DNA of 64,000 nucleotides, from the NCBI RefSeq assembly GCF_018812025.1, contig NC_063046.1, forward strand, positions 712,328 to 776,327. Reading direction: 5' to 3'. This stretch comes from Megalobrama amblycephala (Eukaryota; Chordata; Actinopteri; Cypriniformes; Xenocyprididae). The stretch's first letter is position 1. Each line of letters begins with the position of its first letter. Below, piece after piece: positions 10,922 to 21,704 of the stretch. The notes beneath the pieces were generated by a model that saw nothing but the letters and a program-made list of their open reading frames with translations, was not told where the DNA came from and did not search any database. A program made the position numbers and the translations under genes.

Positions 10922-13900
10922 TAGTGGTGTTGTGGTTGTTGTTTTTGGTATTGGTGTTGTGGTTGGTAAATGTGGTGATGGTGGTGTTGTTGGTGTTGCA
11001 TTAGGTGAGGTAGTACTTGAAGACATAGAGTGGGCTGCAGTTGTTATATGTCGAGTTGTAGGTGTAGTTACAATCTGTGATTTAGTTGTAGGTTTCAGTG
11101 TATTTACTGTTGGCTGGATTGTAGCTATGGTGAGTTGGGTTGGTGTTTTAGATGGTGTTATAGTTGAAGATGTAGACTGTGTTGCAGTTGTTGCAGGTGA
11201 AGTTATTACCTGGTTTGTAGTTGTGGTGGGTGGTGACATAGTTAATGTTGTCTGGGAAGAAGCTATAGTCTGTGTTGTAGTTTGAAGTGTAGGCTGAGTT
11301 GCAGTTGTTGGAGACTGAGATGTAATTGTGGGTTGGATTGTAGGAGTTATAGGTTGGTTTGTAGTTGTAGATTTGCCTGTAGATTTAAATGTAGCTTGAA
11401 TTGTACTGGTAGGTTGGAATAAATTTGTTGTTTGTTGGGCAGTAATCGTAGGTTTTAAAGGGGCTAATGTTGCCTGCTGGGTTGTAATTGTAGTTGGCTG
11501 TTTACTTGTAGCTGTCACAGGGTTTGATGTCATTGTTGACTGGACTGTAGTTGATATTGGTTGGGTTGTAGTTGTGGTCTGGATTGCAGTTGTAGAGCTG
11601 GTTGTAGATATAATGGTAGATTGAGTTGTACTCTGAGGTTGGGTCAATTTTGTCAGCTGGATTGAAGTTTTAGGCTGTGTTGTGGTCTGGGTTATATCTG
11701 TAGTTATAGGTTTGATTGCAGTTTGTGTAGGTTGTGAATTGGTCACAGAATGAGTTGTATTTTTTGGCTGGGCAGTTGTTGAGATTGTAGCTGTTGCAAG
11801 GTATGATGTCATTGTTGACAGAGTCTCAGTTGTAGGTTCGATTTCAGTTTGTTGTGAAGTCGTTAATGACTGGATCGCAGTTGTTACAGGTTGTAATATA
11901 GTTGCTGTGAGGGTTGTAGTCTGGGTGCTGTTTGTATCCTGGGGTGGTGTTGTAACTGTAGTCTGGCTTGTTGTCGGATTGACTGATGTTGTTTATTGTA
12001 AAGTATATAATTGGTTGTGAATTTTGGGTTGAATTATAGTTGACAAAAACAAATGAGAAATGATATTAGTCTCAATTATAATTTCCATTAAATTCAATTC
12101 AATGATAATTTACAAATTTTGGTTATATCAAATGATGTACTTACCCTCTACATTGGTTATATTAAATGTAGTGTTTGCATTCATGATAACTTGTGTGATA
12201 TTATTATCCTCAGGGACTTTGTCTATGAATGTCAAATTCATGTCTGTGATGATTGATCCAGAACTACATAAAAAAGAGAGCAAAAGTTTTTGTTAAAGGT
12301 TGTGTCAAATAGTGTGAAAGGTTTCAAAATTAGCCTTTGATTAATGTAATTAGATACATAGCATTTGAGAAAATGTTATGTTGCTTGTTTTATGTATTTT
12401 TCTTGTGGTAGCATAAAAGTATGGCATGTGCAGTGATCAAAAACACCATTTATTAAACAAGCACAGATATTTGCATAGAGATGGCTAGGTACTCCAGAGA
12501 TGACAGACATCAAGAAATGAAGAAATACCCACCGGAACCGGATAACTGTCAATCCGAGGAAGAAGGTAAATGCTTTTTTAAAGATTGGCTCAAACTGTAG
12601 GAAAGCATCAAAGGCAGGTAAAACATTAAGTTATAAACTTTAAAACATTGCAGAAAAAAACAGCATATAAAGAGTTATGATGGTGATGAATTTGTTGTTG
12701 TATTTACAGTATCAGTTATGTCCAAATTTGAATGCATTGCACTTAAACATTTTTTTCCGTTCTTTCACTACTTTGCACTTTGTCTGTACTAAAGAATATC
12801 TTAAAAAGTATTGAATAGATTTCTACACAGCATACTTCATGTTTGACTTTTTGTTCTCGATCTGTAAACTTAGATGAAGTTGAGTTCTTCAGTTCTTGAT
12901 CAAAATTTTCATCACTTGTAAAGCTGACAAGGACTGTAGTTGTAAGTAGTGTAGGCTTTGCTGCAGTTGTAGTGAGTTCCACTCCAGTGGTTAGTGGTTG
13001 TGTTGTAGATTGTGGTGCTGTTTTCAAAGAATGAATAATGGATATTAGTCTCAATCAGGAAAATACACAACTTCTCTTTTAAAACCAAGCGATCTGAATG
13101 AAACACAAAGAAGCAGATTATATTTAAAGAATGAAAACCAAAGGAAAAATATTATGATCTTAATGGAGGACAATCTTCAATTACTGGCTTTCCTACCTTC
13201 TGCCACTTCTGTAGAGTAGGATGCCAAATTAATAATTTACAAACAAATTTTTCAACTGGAAAAATTTCAGTGACCCTAGCAAAACATTATGCATTGTCAT
13301 GTATCACACAAAATGAATATGGGTTTGTCTAACTTACAAAAGCTGGGACTTTCATGCGAGACAGTGGTTGCACTGGTAGATGAGCTCTCAATGGTAGCTA
13401 ATGTAGTATCCACTGATGTCACTGATTCTTCTGTATTTGCTGTAGTCCTGGATGTGGTTACCTCAGGTTGTGTTGTCATCACTGTGGTTTCTTTTCCTCC
13501 ACTAATTCCTGTAGATGACTCTGATGTGAATGTGATTGTTAGCTGTTCTGTCATTGATGTCGTTGATTTTACTGTAGTAGCCTTGGTTGATGAAGCTGTG
13601 GACTCAGCCATGACATGAGTGGTTGATTCTGCTAATGTGGATTTAATTTCTGTTGTGATGGATGAAACTGACTGATCAGCAATTCCTGTAGTTGTAAATT
13701 CTGTTGAAATCACTCCTGTTGTAGCTGATAAATCAGGAATCTTAGTGAATGATTTGGATCCTGTGGTTGAGTCTGGTGTCATGAGCGTAGTTGATTGAAT
13801 AGTAATTCCTGTAGTTGGCATTTCAGTCTCTGCAGTTGAAGCTTCCTCAATTGTAAAGGGTGTTGATTTTTCAGTAACACTTGAAGACAATTCTGATGTA

Positions 13901-16900
13901 AATGATATTGTTGATTCTTCAGTCACACTTTTAGATATTCCTGATGTGAATGGTGTTGTGGATTTCAGTGCATTTTCAGTAGTTGATAAGGCAGTGTCTA
14001 TAGTTGTTTCTTTTATGGTGGATCCAATAGTAATTCTTGTGGTTGATTGTGGTGTTGAGGTTGTAGTTGATTGATCGGTAACTCTTGTAGTTGATAGTTC
14101 AGTTTCCTCTGAATGTTCCTTTGTTGTAGGTGCTGTTGAAATATCAGTTATACTTGTAGATATGTCTGATGTGAATGCAGTTGTCAGTTCCAGTGCCTCA
14201 TCAGTAGTTATTTTGTCAGTAAACTGAACAGTTGTTTGTTTTAATGTTGATCCAGCTATAATTCCTGTGGTTGATTGTGGTGTTGAGGTTGTTGTTGATT
14301 GTTCGGTAACTCTCGTAGTTGATAGTTCCTCTGTTGTAACTGCCGTTAATATCTCAGTGACACTTGTAGATATGTCTGATGTGAATGCTGTTGTCAGTTC
14401 CAGTGCCTCATCAGTAGTTGATCCACCAGTGAAGTCTACAGTTGTTTCTTCTAGAGTGGATCCAGCTATAATTCTTGTAGTTGATTGTGGTGTTGAAGTT
14501 GCATTTGATTGATCAGTAACTCCAGTTGTTGGTGGTTCAGTTTCCTCTGAATGTTCCTCTGTTGTAAAAGCTGTTGATATTTTGGTGAAGCTTGTAGACA
14601 TGTCTGATGTGGATGCTGTTACTGGTTCCAGTGTCTCATCAGTAGTTATTTCATTAGTGAAGTCTATAGTTGTTTCTTCTAAGGTGGATCCAGCTGTAAT
14701 TCTGGTGGTTGATTGGGGTTTTGTGGTTGCAGTTGATTGACCAGTAACTCCTGTTGTTGGTAGTTCAGGTAATATTTCAGTGGCATGTGTAGATATGTCT
14801 GGCGTGAATGCTGTTATCGGTTCCAGTGGCTCGTCAGTAGTTATGTCATCAGTGATGTCTATAGTTGTTTCTTCTAAGGTGGATCCAGCTGTAATTCTTG
14901 TGGTTGATTGTGGTTTTGTGGTTGCAGTTGATTGACCAGTAACTCCTGTTGTTGGTAGTTCAGTTAATATTTCAGTGGCATGTGTAGGTATGTCTGGCGT
15001 GAATGCTGTTATCGGTTCCAGTGTCTCATCAGTAGTTATGTCATCAGTGATGTCTATAGTTGTTTCTTCTAAGGTGGATCCAGCTGTAATTCTGGTGGTT
15101 GACTGGGGTTTTGTGGTTGCAGTTGATTGACCAGTAACTCCTGTTGTTGGTAGTTCAGTTAATATTTCAGTGGCATGTGTAGGTATGTCTGGCGTGAATG
15201 CTGTTATCGGTTCCAGTGTCTCATCAGTAGTTATGTCATCAGTGATGTCTATAGTTGTTTCTTCTAAGGTGGATCCAGCTGTAATTCTGGTGGTTGACTG
15301 GGGTTTTGTGGTTGCAGTTGATTGACCAGTAACTGCTGTTGTTGGTAGTTCAGTTAATATTTCAGTGGCATGTGTAGATATGTCTGGCGTGAATGCTGTT
15401 ATCGGTTCCAGTGTCTCATCAGTAGTTATGTCATCAGTGATGTCTATAGTTGTTTCTTCTAAGGTGGATCCAGCTGTAATTCTGGTGGTTGACTGGGGTT
15501 TTGTGGTTGCAGTTGATTGATCAGTAACTCCTGTTGTTGGTAGTTCAGTTTCCTCTGTTGAATCTTCCTCTGATGAATCTGTTGTAAATGGTGTTGATAT
15601 CTCTGTGATACTTGTAGGTATGTCTGAAGTGAATGCTGTTATTGGTTCAAGTGTCTCATCAGTAGTTATTTCATCAGTGATGTCTATAGTTGTTTCTTCT
15701 ACGGTGGATCCAGCTGTAATTCTTGTGGTTGATTGTGGTTTTGTGGTTGCAGTTGATTGATCAGTAACTCCTGTTGTTGGTAGTTCAGTTTCCTCTGTTG
15801 AATCTTCCTCTGATGAATCTGTTGTAAATGGTGTTGATATCTCTGTGATATTTGTAGGTATGTCTGAAGTGAATGCCGTTATTGGTTCAAGTGTCTCATC
15901 AGTAGTTATTTCATCAGTGATGTCTATAGTTGTTTCTTCTAAGGTGGATCCAGCTGTAATTCTGGTGGTTGACTGGGGTTTTGTGGTTGCAGTTGATTGA
16001 TCAGTAACTCCTGTTGTTGGTAGTTCAGTTTCCTCTGTTGAATCTTCCTCTGATGAATCTGTTGTAAATGGTGTTGATATCTCTGTGATACTTGTAGGTA
16101 TGTCTGAAGTGAATGCTGTTATTGGTTCAAGTGTCTCATCAGTAGTTATTTCATCAGTGATGTCTATAGTTGTTTCTTCTACGGTGGATCCAGCTGTAAT
16201 TCTGGTGGTTGACTGGGGTTTTGTGGTTGCAGTTGATTGATCAGTAACTCCAATAGTTGACAGTTCAGTTTCCTCTGAATCTGTTGTAAATGCTGTTGAT
16301 ATTTCAGTGACACTTGTAGATACGTCTGATGTAAATGCTGTTATTGGTTCCAGTGTCTCATCAGTATTTATTGTTTGATCAGTAAATCCAGTAGTTGATG
16401 GTTCAGTTTGCTCTGTTGAATCTTCCTCTGATGAATCTGTTGTAAATGCTATTGGTATTTCAGTGACCCCTGTAGATATGTCTGGCGTGAATGCTGTTAT
16501 CGGTTCCAGTGTCTCATCAGTATTTATTGTTTGATCAGTAAATCCAGTAGTTGATGGTTCAGTTTCCTCTGTTGAATCTGTTGTAAATGGTGATAATATT
16601 TCAGTGACCCCTGTAGATATGTCTGGCGTGAATGCTGTTATCGGTTCCAGTGTCTCATCAGTATTGATTGTTTGATCAGTAAATCCAGTTGTTGATGGTT
16701 CAGTTTCCTCTGTTGAATCTTCCTCTGATGAATCTGTTGTAAATGGTGTTAATATTTCAGTGACCCCTGTAGATATGTCTGGCGTGAATGCTGTTATCGG
16801 TTCCAGTGTCTCATCAGTATTGATTGTTTGATCAGTAAATCCAGTTGTTGATGGTTCAGTTTCCTCTGTTGAATCTTCCTCTGATGAATCTGTTGTAAAT

Positions 16901-19900
16901 GGTGTTAATATTTCAGTGACCCCTGTAGATATGTCTGGCGTGAATGCTGTTATCGGTTCCAGTGTCTCATCAGTATTGATTGTTTGATCAGTAAATCCAG
17001 TAGTTGATGGTTCAGTTTCCTCTGTTGAATCTTCCTCTGATGAATCATCTGTAAATGGTGTTAATATTTCAGTGATCCCTGTAGATATGTCTGGCGTGAA
17101 TGCTGTTATTGGTTCCAGTGTCTCATCAGTATTGATTGTTTGATCAGTAAATCCAGTAGTTGATGGTTCAGTTTCCTCTGTTGAATCTTCCTCTGATGAA
17201 TCATCTGTAAATGGTGTTAATATTTCAGTGATCCCTGTAGATATGTCTGGCGTGAATGCTGTTATCGGTTCCAGTGTCTCATCAGTATTGATTGTTTGAT
17301 CAGTAAATCCAGTAGTTGATGGTTCAGTTTCCTCTGTTGAATCTTCCTCTGATGAATCTGTTGTAAATTCTGTTGGTATTTCAGTGACCCCTGTAGATAT
17401 GTCTGGCGTGAATGCTGTTATCGGTTCCAGTGTCTCATCAGTATTGATTGTTTGATCAGTAAATCCAGTAGTTGATGGTTCAGTTTCCTCTGTTGAATCT
17501 TCCTCTGATGAATCTGTTGTAAATGGTGTTAATATTTCAGTGACCCCTGTAGATATGTCTGGCGTGAATGCTGTTATCGGTTCCAGTGTCTCATCAGTAT
17601 TGATTGTTTGATCAGTAAATCCAGTTGTTGATGGTTCAGTTTCCTCTGTTGAATCTTCCTCTGATGAATCATCCGTAAATGGTGTTAATATTTCAGTGAC
17701 CCCTGTAGATATGTCTGGCGTGAATGCTGTTATCGGTTCCAGTGTCTCATCAGTATTGATTGTTTGATCAGTAAATCCAGTAGTTGATGGTTCAGTTTCC
17801 TCTGTTGAATCTTCCTCTGATGAATCATCCGTAAATGGTGTTAATATTTCAGTGATCCCTGTAGATATGTCTGGCGTGAATGCTGTTATTGGTTCCAGTG
17901 TCTCATCAGTATTGATTGTTTGATCAGTAAATCCAGTAGTTGATGGTTCAGTTTCCTCTGTTGAATCTTCCTCTGATGAATCATCTGTAAATGGTGTTAA
18001 TATTTCAGTGACCCCTGTAGATATGTCTGGCGTGAATGCTGTTATCGGTTCCAGTGTCTCATCAGTATTGATTGTTTGATCAGTAAATCCAGTAGTTGAT
18101 GGTTCAGTTTCCTCTGTTGAATCTTCCTCTGATGAATCTGTTGTAAATTCTGTTAGTATTTCAGTGACCCCTGTAGATATATCTGGCGTGAATGCTGTTA
18201 TCGGTTCCAGTGTCTCATCAGTATTGATTGTTTGATCAGTAAATCCAGTAGTTGATGGTTCAGTTTCCTCTGTTGAATCTTCCTCTGATGAATCTGTTGT
18301 AAATGGTGTTAATATTTCAGTGACCCCTGTAGATATGTCTGGCGTGAATGCTGTTATCGGTTCCAGTGTCTCATCAGTATTGATTGTTTGATCAGTAAAT
18401 CCAGTTGTTGATGGTTCAGTTTCCTCTGTTGAATCTTCCTCTGATGAATCATCCGTAAATGGTGTTAATATTTCAGTGACCCCTGTAGATATGTCTGGCG
18501 TGAATGCTGTTATCGGTTCCAGTGTCTCATCAGTATTGATTGTTTGATCAGTAAATCCAGTTGTTGATGGTTCAGTTTCCTCTGTTGAATCTTCCTCTGA
18601 TGAATCATCCGTAAATGGTGTTAATATTTCAGTGACCTCTGTAGATATGTCTGGCGTGAATGCTGTTATCGGTTCCAGTGTCTCATCAGTATTGATTGTT
18701 TGGTCAGTAAATCCAGTTGTTGATGGTTCAGTTTCCTCTGTTGAATCTTCCTCTGATGAATCTGTTGTAAATGGTGTTAATATTTCAGTGACCCCTGTAG
18801 ATATGTCTGGCGTGAATGCTGTTATCGGTTCCAGTGTCTCATCAGTATTGATTGTTTGATCAGTAAATCCAGTTGTTGATGGTTCAGTTTCCTCTGTTGA
18901 ATCTTCCTCTGATGAATCTGTTGTAAATGGTGTTAATATTTCAGTGATCCCTGTAGATATGTCTGGCGTGAATGCTGTTATTGGTTCCAGTGTCTCATCA
19001 GTATTGATTGTTTGATCAGTAAATCCAGTTGTTGATGGTTCAGTTTCCTCTGTTGAATCTTCCTCTGATGAATCTGTTGTAAATGGTGTTAATATTTCAG
19101 TGACCCCTGTAGATATGTCTGGCGTGAATGCTGTTATCGGTTCCAGTGTCTCATCAGTATTTAATGTTTGATCAGTAAATCCAGCTGTTGATGGTTCAGT
19201 TTCCTCTGTTGAATCTTCCTCTGATGAATCATCTGTAAATGGTGTTAATATTTCAGTGACCCCTGTAGATATGTCTGGCGTGAATGCTGTTATCGGTTCC
19301 AGTGTCTCATCAGTATTGATTGTTTGATCAGTAAATCCAGTAGTTGATGGTTCAGTTTCCTCTGTTGAATCTTCCTCTGATGAATCATCCGTAAATGGTG
19401 TTAATATTTCAGTGACCCCTGTAGATATGTCTGGCGTGAATGCTGTTATCGGTTCCAGTGTCTCATCAGTATTGATTGTTTGATCAGTAAATCCAGTTGT
19501 TGATGGTTCAGTTTCCTCTGTTGAATCTTCCTCTGATGAATCATCCGTAAATGGTGTTAATATTTCAGTGACCCCTGTAGATATGTCTGGCGTGAATGCT
19601 GTTATCGGTTCCAGTGTCTCATCAGTATTGATTGTTTGATCAGTAAATCCAGTTGTTGATGGTTCAGTTTCCTCTGTTGAATCTTCCTCTGATGAATCTG
19701 TTGTAAATGGTGTTAATATTTCAGTGATCCCTGTAGATATGTCTGGCGTGAATGCTGTTATTGGTTCCAGTGTCTCATCAGTATTTAATGTTTGATCAGT
19801 AAATCCAGCTGTTGATGGTTCAGTTTCCTCTGTTGAATCTTCCTCTGATGAATCATCTGTAAATGGTGTTAATATTTCAGTGACCCCTGTAGATATGTCT

Positions 19901-21704
19901 GGCGTGAATGCTGTTATCGGTTCCAGTGTCTCATCAGTATTGATTGTTTGATCAGTAAATCCAGTTGTTGATGGTTCAGTTTCCTCTGTTGAATCTTCCT
20001 CTGATGAATCATCCGTAAATGGTGTTAATATTTCAGTGACCCCTGTAGATATGTCTGGCGTGAATGCTGTTATCGGTTCCAGTGTCTCATCAGTATTGAT
20101 TGTTTGATCAGTAAATCCAGTTGTTGATGGTTCAGTTTCCTCTGTTGAATCTTCCTCTGATGAATCTGTTGTAAATGGTGTTAATATTTCAGTGATCCCT
20201 GTAGATATGTCTGGCGTGAATGCTGTTATTGGTTCCAGTGTCTCATCAGTATTTAATGTTTGATCAGTAAATCCAGCTGTTGATGGTTCAGTTTCCTCTG
20301 TTGAATCTTCCTCTGATGAATCATCTGTAAATGGTGTTAATATTTCAGTGACCCCTGTAGATATGTCTGGCGTGAATGCTGTTATCGGTTCCAGTGTCTC
20401 ATCAGTATTGATTGTTTGATCAGTAAATCCAGTAGTTGATGGTTCAGTTTCCTCTGTTGAATCTTCCTCTGATGAATCATCCGTAAATGGTGTTAATATT
20501 TCAGTGACCTCTGTAGATATGTCTGGCGTGAATGCTGTTATCGGTTCCAGTGTCTCATCAGTATTTAATGTTTGATCAGTAAATCCAGTAGTTGATGGTT
20601 CAGTTTCCTCTGTTGAATCTTCCTCTGATGAATCTGTTGTAAATTCTGTTAGTATTTCAGTGACCCCTGTAGATATGTCTGGCGTGAATGCTGTTATCGG
20701 TTTCAGTGTCTCATCAGTATTGATTGTTTGATCAGTAAATCCAGTAGTTGATGGTTCAGTTTCCTCTGTTGAATCTTCCTCTGATGAATCATCCGTAAAT
20801 GGTGTTAATATTTCAGTGACCTCTGTAGATATGTCTGGCGTGAATGCTGTTATTGGTTCCAGTGTCTCATCAGTATTTAATGTTTGATCAGTAAATCCAG
20901 CTGTTGATGGTTCAGTTTCCTCTGTTGAATCTTCCTCTGATGAATCATCTGTAAATGGTGTTAATATTTCAGTGACCCCTGTAGATATGTCTGGCGTGAA
21001 TGCTGTTATCGGTTCCAGTGTCTCATCAGTATTTAATGTTTGATCAGTAAATCCAGTTGTTGACCATTCAGTTTCCTCTGTTGAATTTTCCTCTGATGAA
21101 TCTGTTGTAGATTCTGTTGTTGATTCATCTGTAACATCTGTGGCTGATGCATCTGTGAAATCTGTTGGTGATTTGTCAGTAAAATCTGTTGTAAATTTTG
21201 GTATGTTGGTTGACTGATCTGTAAGATCAATGGTAGGGTCATCCAACAAAGATGTTGAAAAATCTTCCATTGTTGTCATTTTCGTCATGTCATCATAGGT
21301 TGACTTATCTGTAAACAATGTGAATATTTTTTTAGTAAATTCTTTTCTGGGAAGTTGAAGCAATTGTGCGTAGTTAAGTGAATTTACCTGTTAAACCGGT
21401 TATAGATTCATCTGTGCTAATTGATTCCATAGTTATTTCTGTGGGCAATTCATCAGTTGTGTTTGTCATAGAATCATTTGTAATGTCATCTGTTGTGTCT
21501 GTGGCTTCTGTAACATCAGTCATTGTTGTTTGAGCTCTGATTACAGTATGTACTATTTAAAAAAAGACCAAATGTTAGATCAAGTGCATATATTGCATAA
21601 ACAGAACTGAATAAGTAAAAACAATGACACTCAATATATACATAAAAAGACACAAACTTACATGTTAACATAAAAATTGTGGTAATCCATGCTGTTCTCC
21701 ACAT
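7374..21704 (-). CDS. Gene A: GPI-anchored mucin-like protein with three SEA modules (13 coding exons)
   Basis: I assembled the model from splice sites and reading phase. The 13 coding exons sum to 11,799 bases (3,932 residues and a stop) with no internal frame conflict. Order: signal peptide (residues 1 to about 28), short Thr-rich segment, giant acidic Thr/Ser repeat (about 70-2726), SEA1 (about 2747-2847), Thr/Pro mucin tract (2848 to about 3660), SEA2 (about 3665-3783), SEA3 (about 3788-3900) and a hydrophobic end [19 protein letters not shown] followed by one Asp. Having no cytoplasmic tail suggests a GPI signal rather than a transmembrane anchor. The expected role is an O-glycosylated extracellular coat protein; the exact ortholog is not known to me. 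The gene lies head to tail with paralogous gene B. An ordinary secreted mucin is the alternative if the tail is not processed. Confidence 0.85.
7641..7819 (-). CDS. Gene A exon 12: last third of SEA3
   Basis: The acceptor is CTCTCTCCAG and the donor is GTACGTG, phase 2 to 1, 179 bases. It encodes SDARVKTKSMPTIRNSMDLT, then [18 protein letters not shown] and [12 protein letters not shown], the helix and final strand of a SEA fold. The G-S cleavage motif is absent. Confidence 0.87.
7911..7975 (-). CDS. Gene A exon 11: middle strand of SEA3
   Basis: A 65-base exon, phase 0 to 2, with acceptor TTATTTTGCAG and donor GTAAGCA. It encodes LEPFFFADYSTSFSILTVTN followed by F. This position is a short exon in every SEA module of both genes. 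Confidence 0.86.
8057..8169 (-). CDS. Gene A exon 10: first third of SEA3
   Basis: The exon runs from phase 1 to phase 0 (acceptor CCTTTTTAG, donor GTAAGTG). It encodes LTILTDGTFVAALSNKSSID and FQNRATMIKNG, the first strand and helix of SEA3. No mucin tract precedes this module, so SEA2 and SEA3 are directly adjacent. Confidence 0.86.
8278..8459 (-). CDS. Gene A exon 9: last third of SEA2
   Basis: Phase 2 to 1, 182 bases, donor GTAAGTT. It encodes AVAKTRAEQNVQAELQLVFD, a TNTEIVQTLKEAA helix and FNLTVDVTSITVT. The position where a cleaving SEA would have G-S-[IV]-[IV] reads R-A-V-A-K-T, so self-cleavage is not expected. Confidence 0.87.
8539..8640. repeat. Compound microsatellite (TG)n(TA)n(CA)n
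   Basis: An intron between gene A exons 8 and 9 carries about 25 bases of TG, about 60 of TA and 15 of CA. The outer TG and CA blocks are mutually complementary, so the tract could form a hairpin. Confidence 0.95.
8675..8739 (-). CDS. Gene A exon 8: middle strand of SEA2
   Basis: A 65-base exon, phase 0 to 2, with acceptor CTTCCACAG and donor GTGGGTT. It encodes CYKVYKMKYGPLFIKVIVIA then F. It aligns with the [12 protein letters not shown] exons of gene B. Confidence 0.87.
8740..9421 (-). other. Gene A intron 7
   Basis: Plain intron sequence between exon 7 (donor GTGAGTTTT) and exon 8. I see no further exon or recognisable repeat boundary. Confidence 0.6.
9422..11982 (-). CDS. Gene A exon 7: Thr/Pro mucin tract leading into SEA2
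   Basis: Acceptor AACATCAG at 11983-11990 and donor GTGAGT; 2,561 bases, phase 1 to 0. The 5' part (to about 11000) is irregular T/Q/S/P sequence; the 3' two thirds are nearly pure Thr and Pro with His/Ala/Ser variants such as TTTTAPHPPTPTATSTT, a dense O-glycosylation substrate. The last about 40 residues are SEA2 sequence (VTIEMVILVVFTEELQNTAS, then FKNLAEQVETE). An open frame of 830 codons starts at an internal Met, but joining with exon 6 in phase extends the exon 5' to 11982. Confidence 0.85.
9535..10990. repeat. GTT/GGT-rich trinucleotide-based repeat in gene A exon 7
   Basis: The plus strand is made almost only of G and T (GTTGTTGGTGTTGTGG-like runs) with higher-order units near 30-120 bases that carry GATGTGGCTGTTGGTGTTGG. 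On the coding strand this is ACA/ACC/CCA. Long plus-strand open frames here (up to 605 codons) are shadows. Confidence 0.9.
12145..12263 (-). CDS. Gene A exon 6: last third of SEA1 with GSIIT motif
   Basis: Phase 2 to 1, 119 bases, acceptor TTTTTTATGTAG, donor GTAAGTA. The exon junction reads FR then SGSIITDMNLTFIDKVPED and later TTFNITNVE. G-S-I-I-T at the turn between the second and third strands matches the SEA self-cleavage consensus (G-S-[VIL]-[VIL]-x). Confidence 0.87.
12533..12594 (-). CDS. Gene A exon 5: middle strand of SEA1
   Basis: A 62-base exon from phase 0 to phase 2, acceptor TTTCCTACAG, donor GTGGGTA. It encodes FEPIFKKAFTFFLGLTVIRF, the strand before the cleavage turn. Confidence 0.85.
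12836..13017 (-). CDS. Gene A exon 4: linker and first third of SEA1
   Basis: Acceptor CTTTGAAAACAG, donor GTATGC, phase 1 to 0, 182 bases. A short Thr-rich linker (SPQSTTQPLTTGVELTTTA) is followed by VLVSFTSDENFDQELKNSTS, similar to the [20 protein letters not shown] ends of gene B exons 2 and 5. Confidence 0.86.
13338..21308 (-). CDS. Gene A exon 3: giant acidic Thr/Ser repeat exon
   Basis: A single exon of 7,971 bases, acceptor ACATTGTTTACAG and donor GTAAGTT, phase 1 to 1. It starts DKSTYDDMTKMTTMEDFSTS, has a short unique part, then about thirty 52-residue repeats (16.4-21.05 kb), then 80- and 60-residue repeats (14.6-16.3 kb), and ends in degenerate Thr/Ser sequence ending VSHESPSF. 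The 52-residue unit (for example EPSTTGFTDQTINTDETLEP, ITAFTPDISTGVTEILTPFT) has 14 Asp/Glu and no Lys/Arg. It should form an extended, glycosylated, strongly negative stalk. The Met at 21363 that begins the longest open frame lies in the intron and is not the start. Confidence 0.85.
14640..16380 (-). repeat. Coding tandem repeat, 180- and 240-base units
   Basis: Units repeat exactly every 240 bases at about 15541, 15781 and 16021 (GVTDQSTATTKPQSTTRITA core), and every 180 bases between about 14761 and 15360 in a version lacking the SSEEDSTEETE block. Both contain DETLEPITAFT, the core of the 156-base repeat, so the arrays are derived from one another by fusion and deletion. Confidence 0.9.
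16380..21060 (-). repeat. Coding tandem repeat, 156-base units, about 30 copies
   Basis: Neighbouring landmarks (TGACCCCTGTAGATATGTCT and equivalents) recur every 156 bases, for example at 16761 and 16917. One copy near 16570 is 12 bases shorter. Variant pairs (TGV/TGI/TEV, TTD/TDD, STT/STA, INT/LNT) are distributed in a repeating order, giving higher-order units of three to four copies. Confidence 0.93.
21388..21552 (-). CDS. Gene A exon 2: end of signal peptide and Thr/Asp-rich start
   Basis: A 165-base exon, phase 1 to 1, acceptor TTTTTTTAAATAG, donor GTAAATT. Joined with exon 1 it gives LHTVIRA then QTTMTDVTEATDTTDDITND. Signal cleavage is plausible after VIRA. Confidence 0.82.
21662..21704 (-). 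CDS. Gene A exon 1: start codon and signal peptide
   Basis: MWRTAWITTIFMLT followed by donor GTAAGT in phase 1. The hydrophobic core continues through exon 2 (LHTVIRA). I chose this Met because it gives a signal peptide and because the phases of all later exons agree with it. Confidence 0.83.

Noticed and set aside
9468..11285. 605-codon plus-strand Val/Gly-rich open frame
   Set aside because: Antisense shadow of the Thr/Pro exon 7 of gene A; no start context, signal peptide or flanking exon.
21309..21363. Met at 21363 as the start of the giant protein
   Set aside because: An acceptor at 21309-21321 fits in phase with exon 2 and a real signal peptide in exon 1; the Met lies in the intron and gives no signal peptide.
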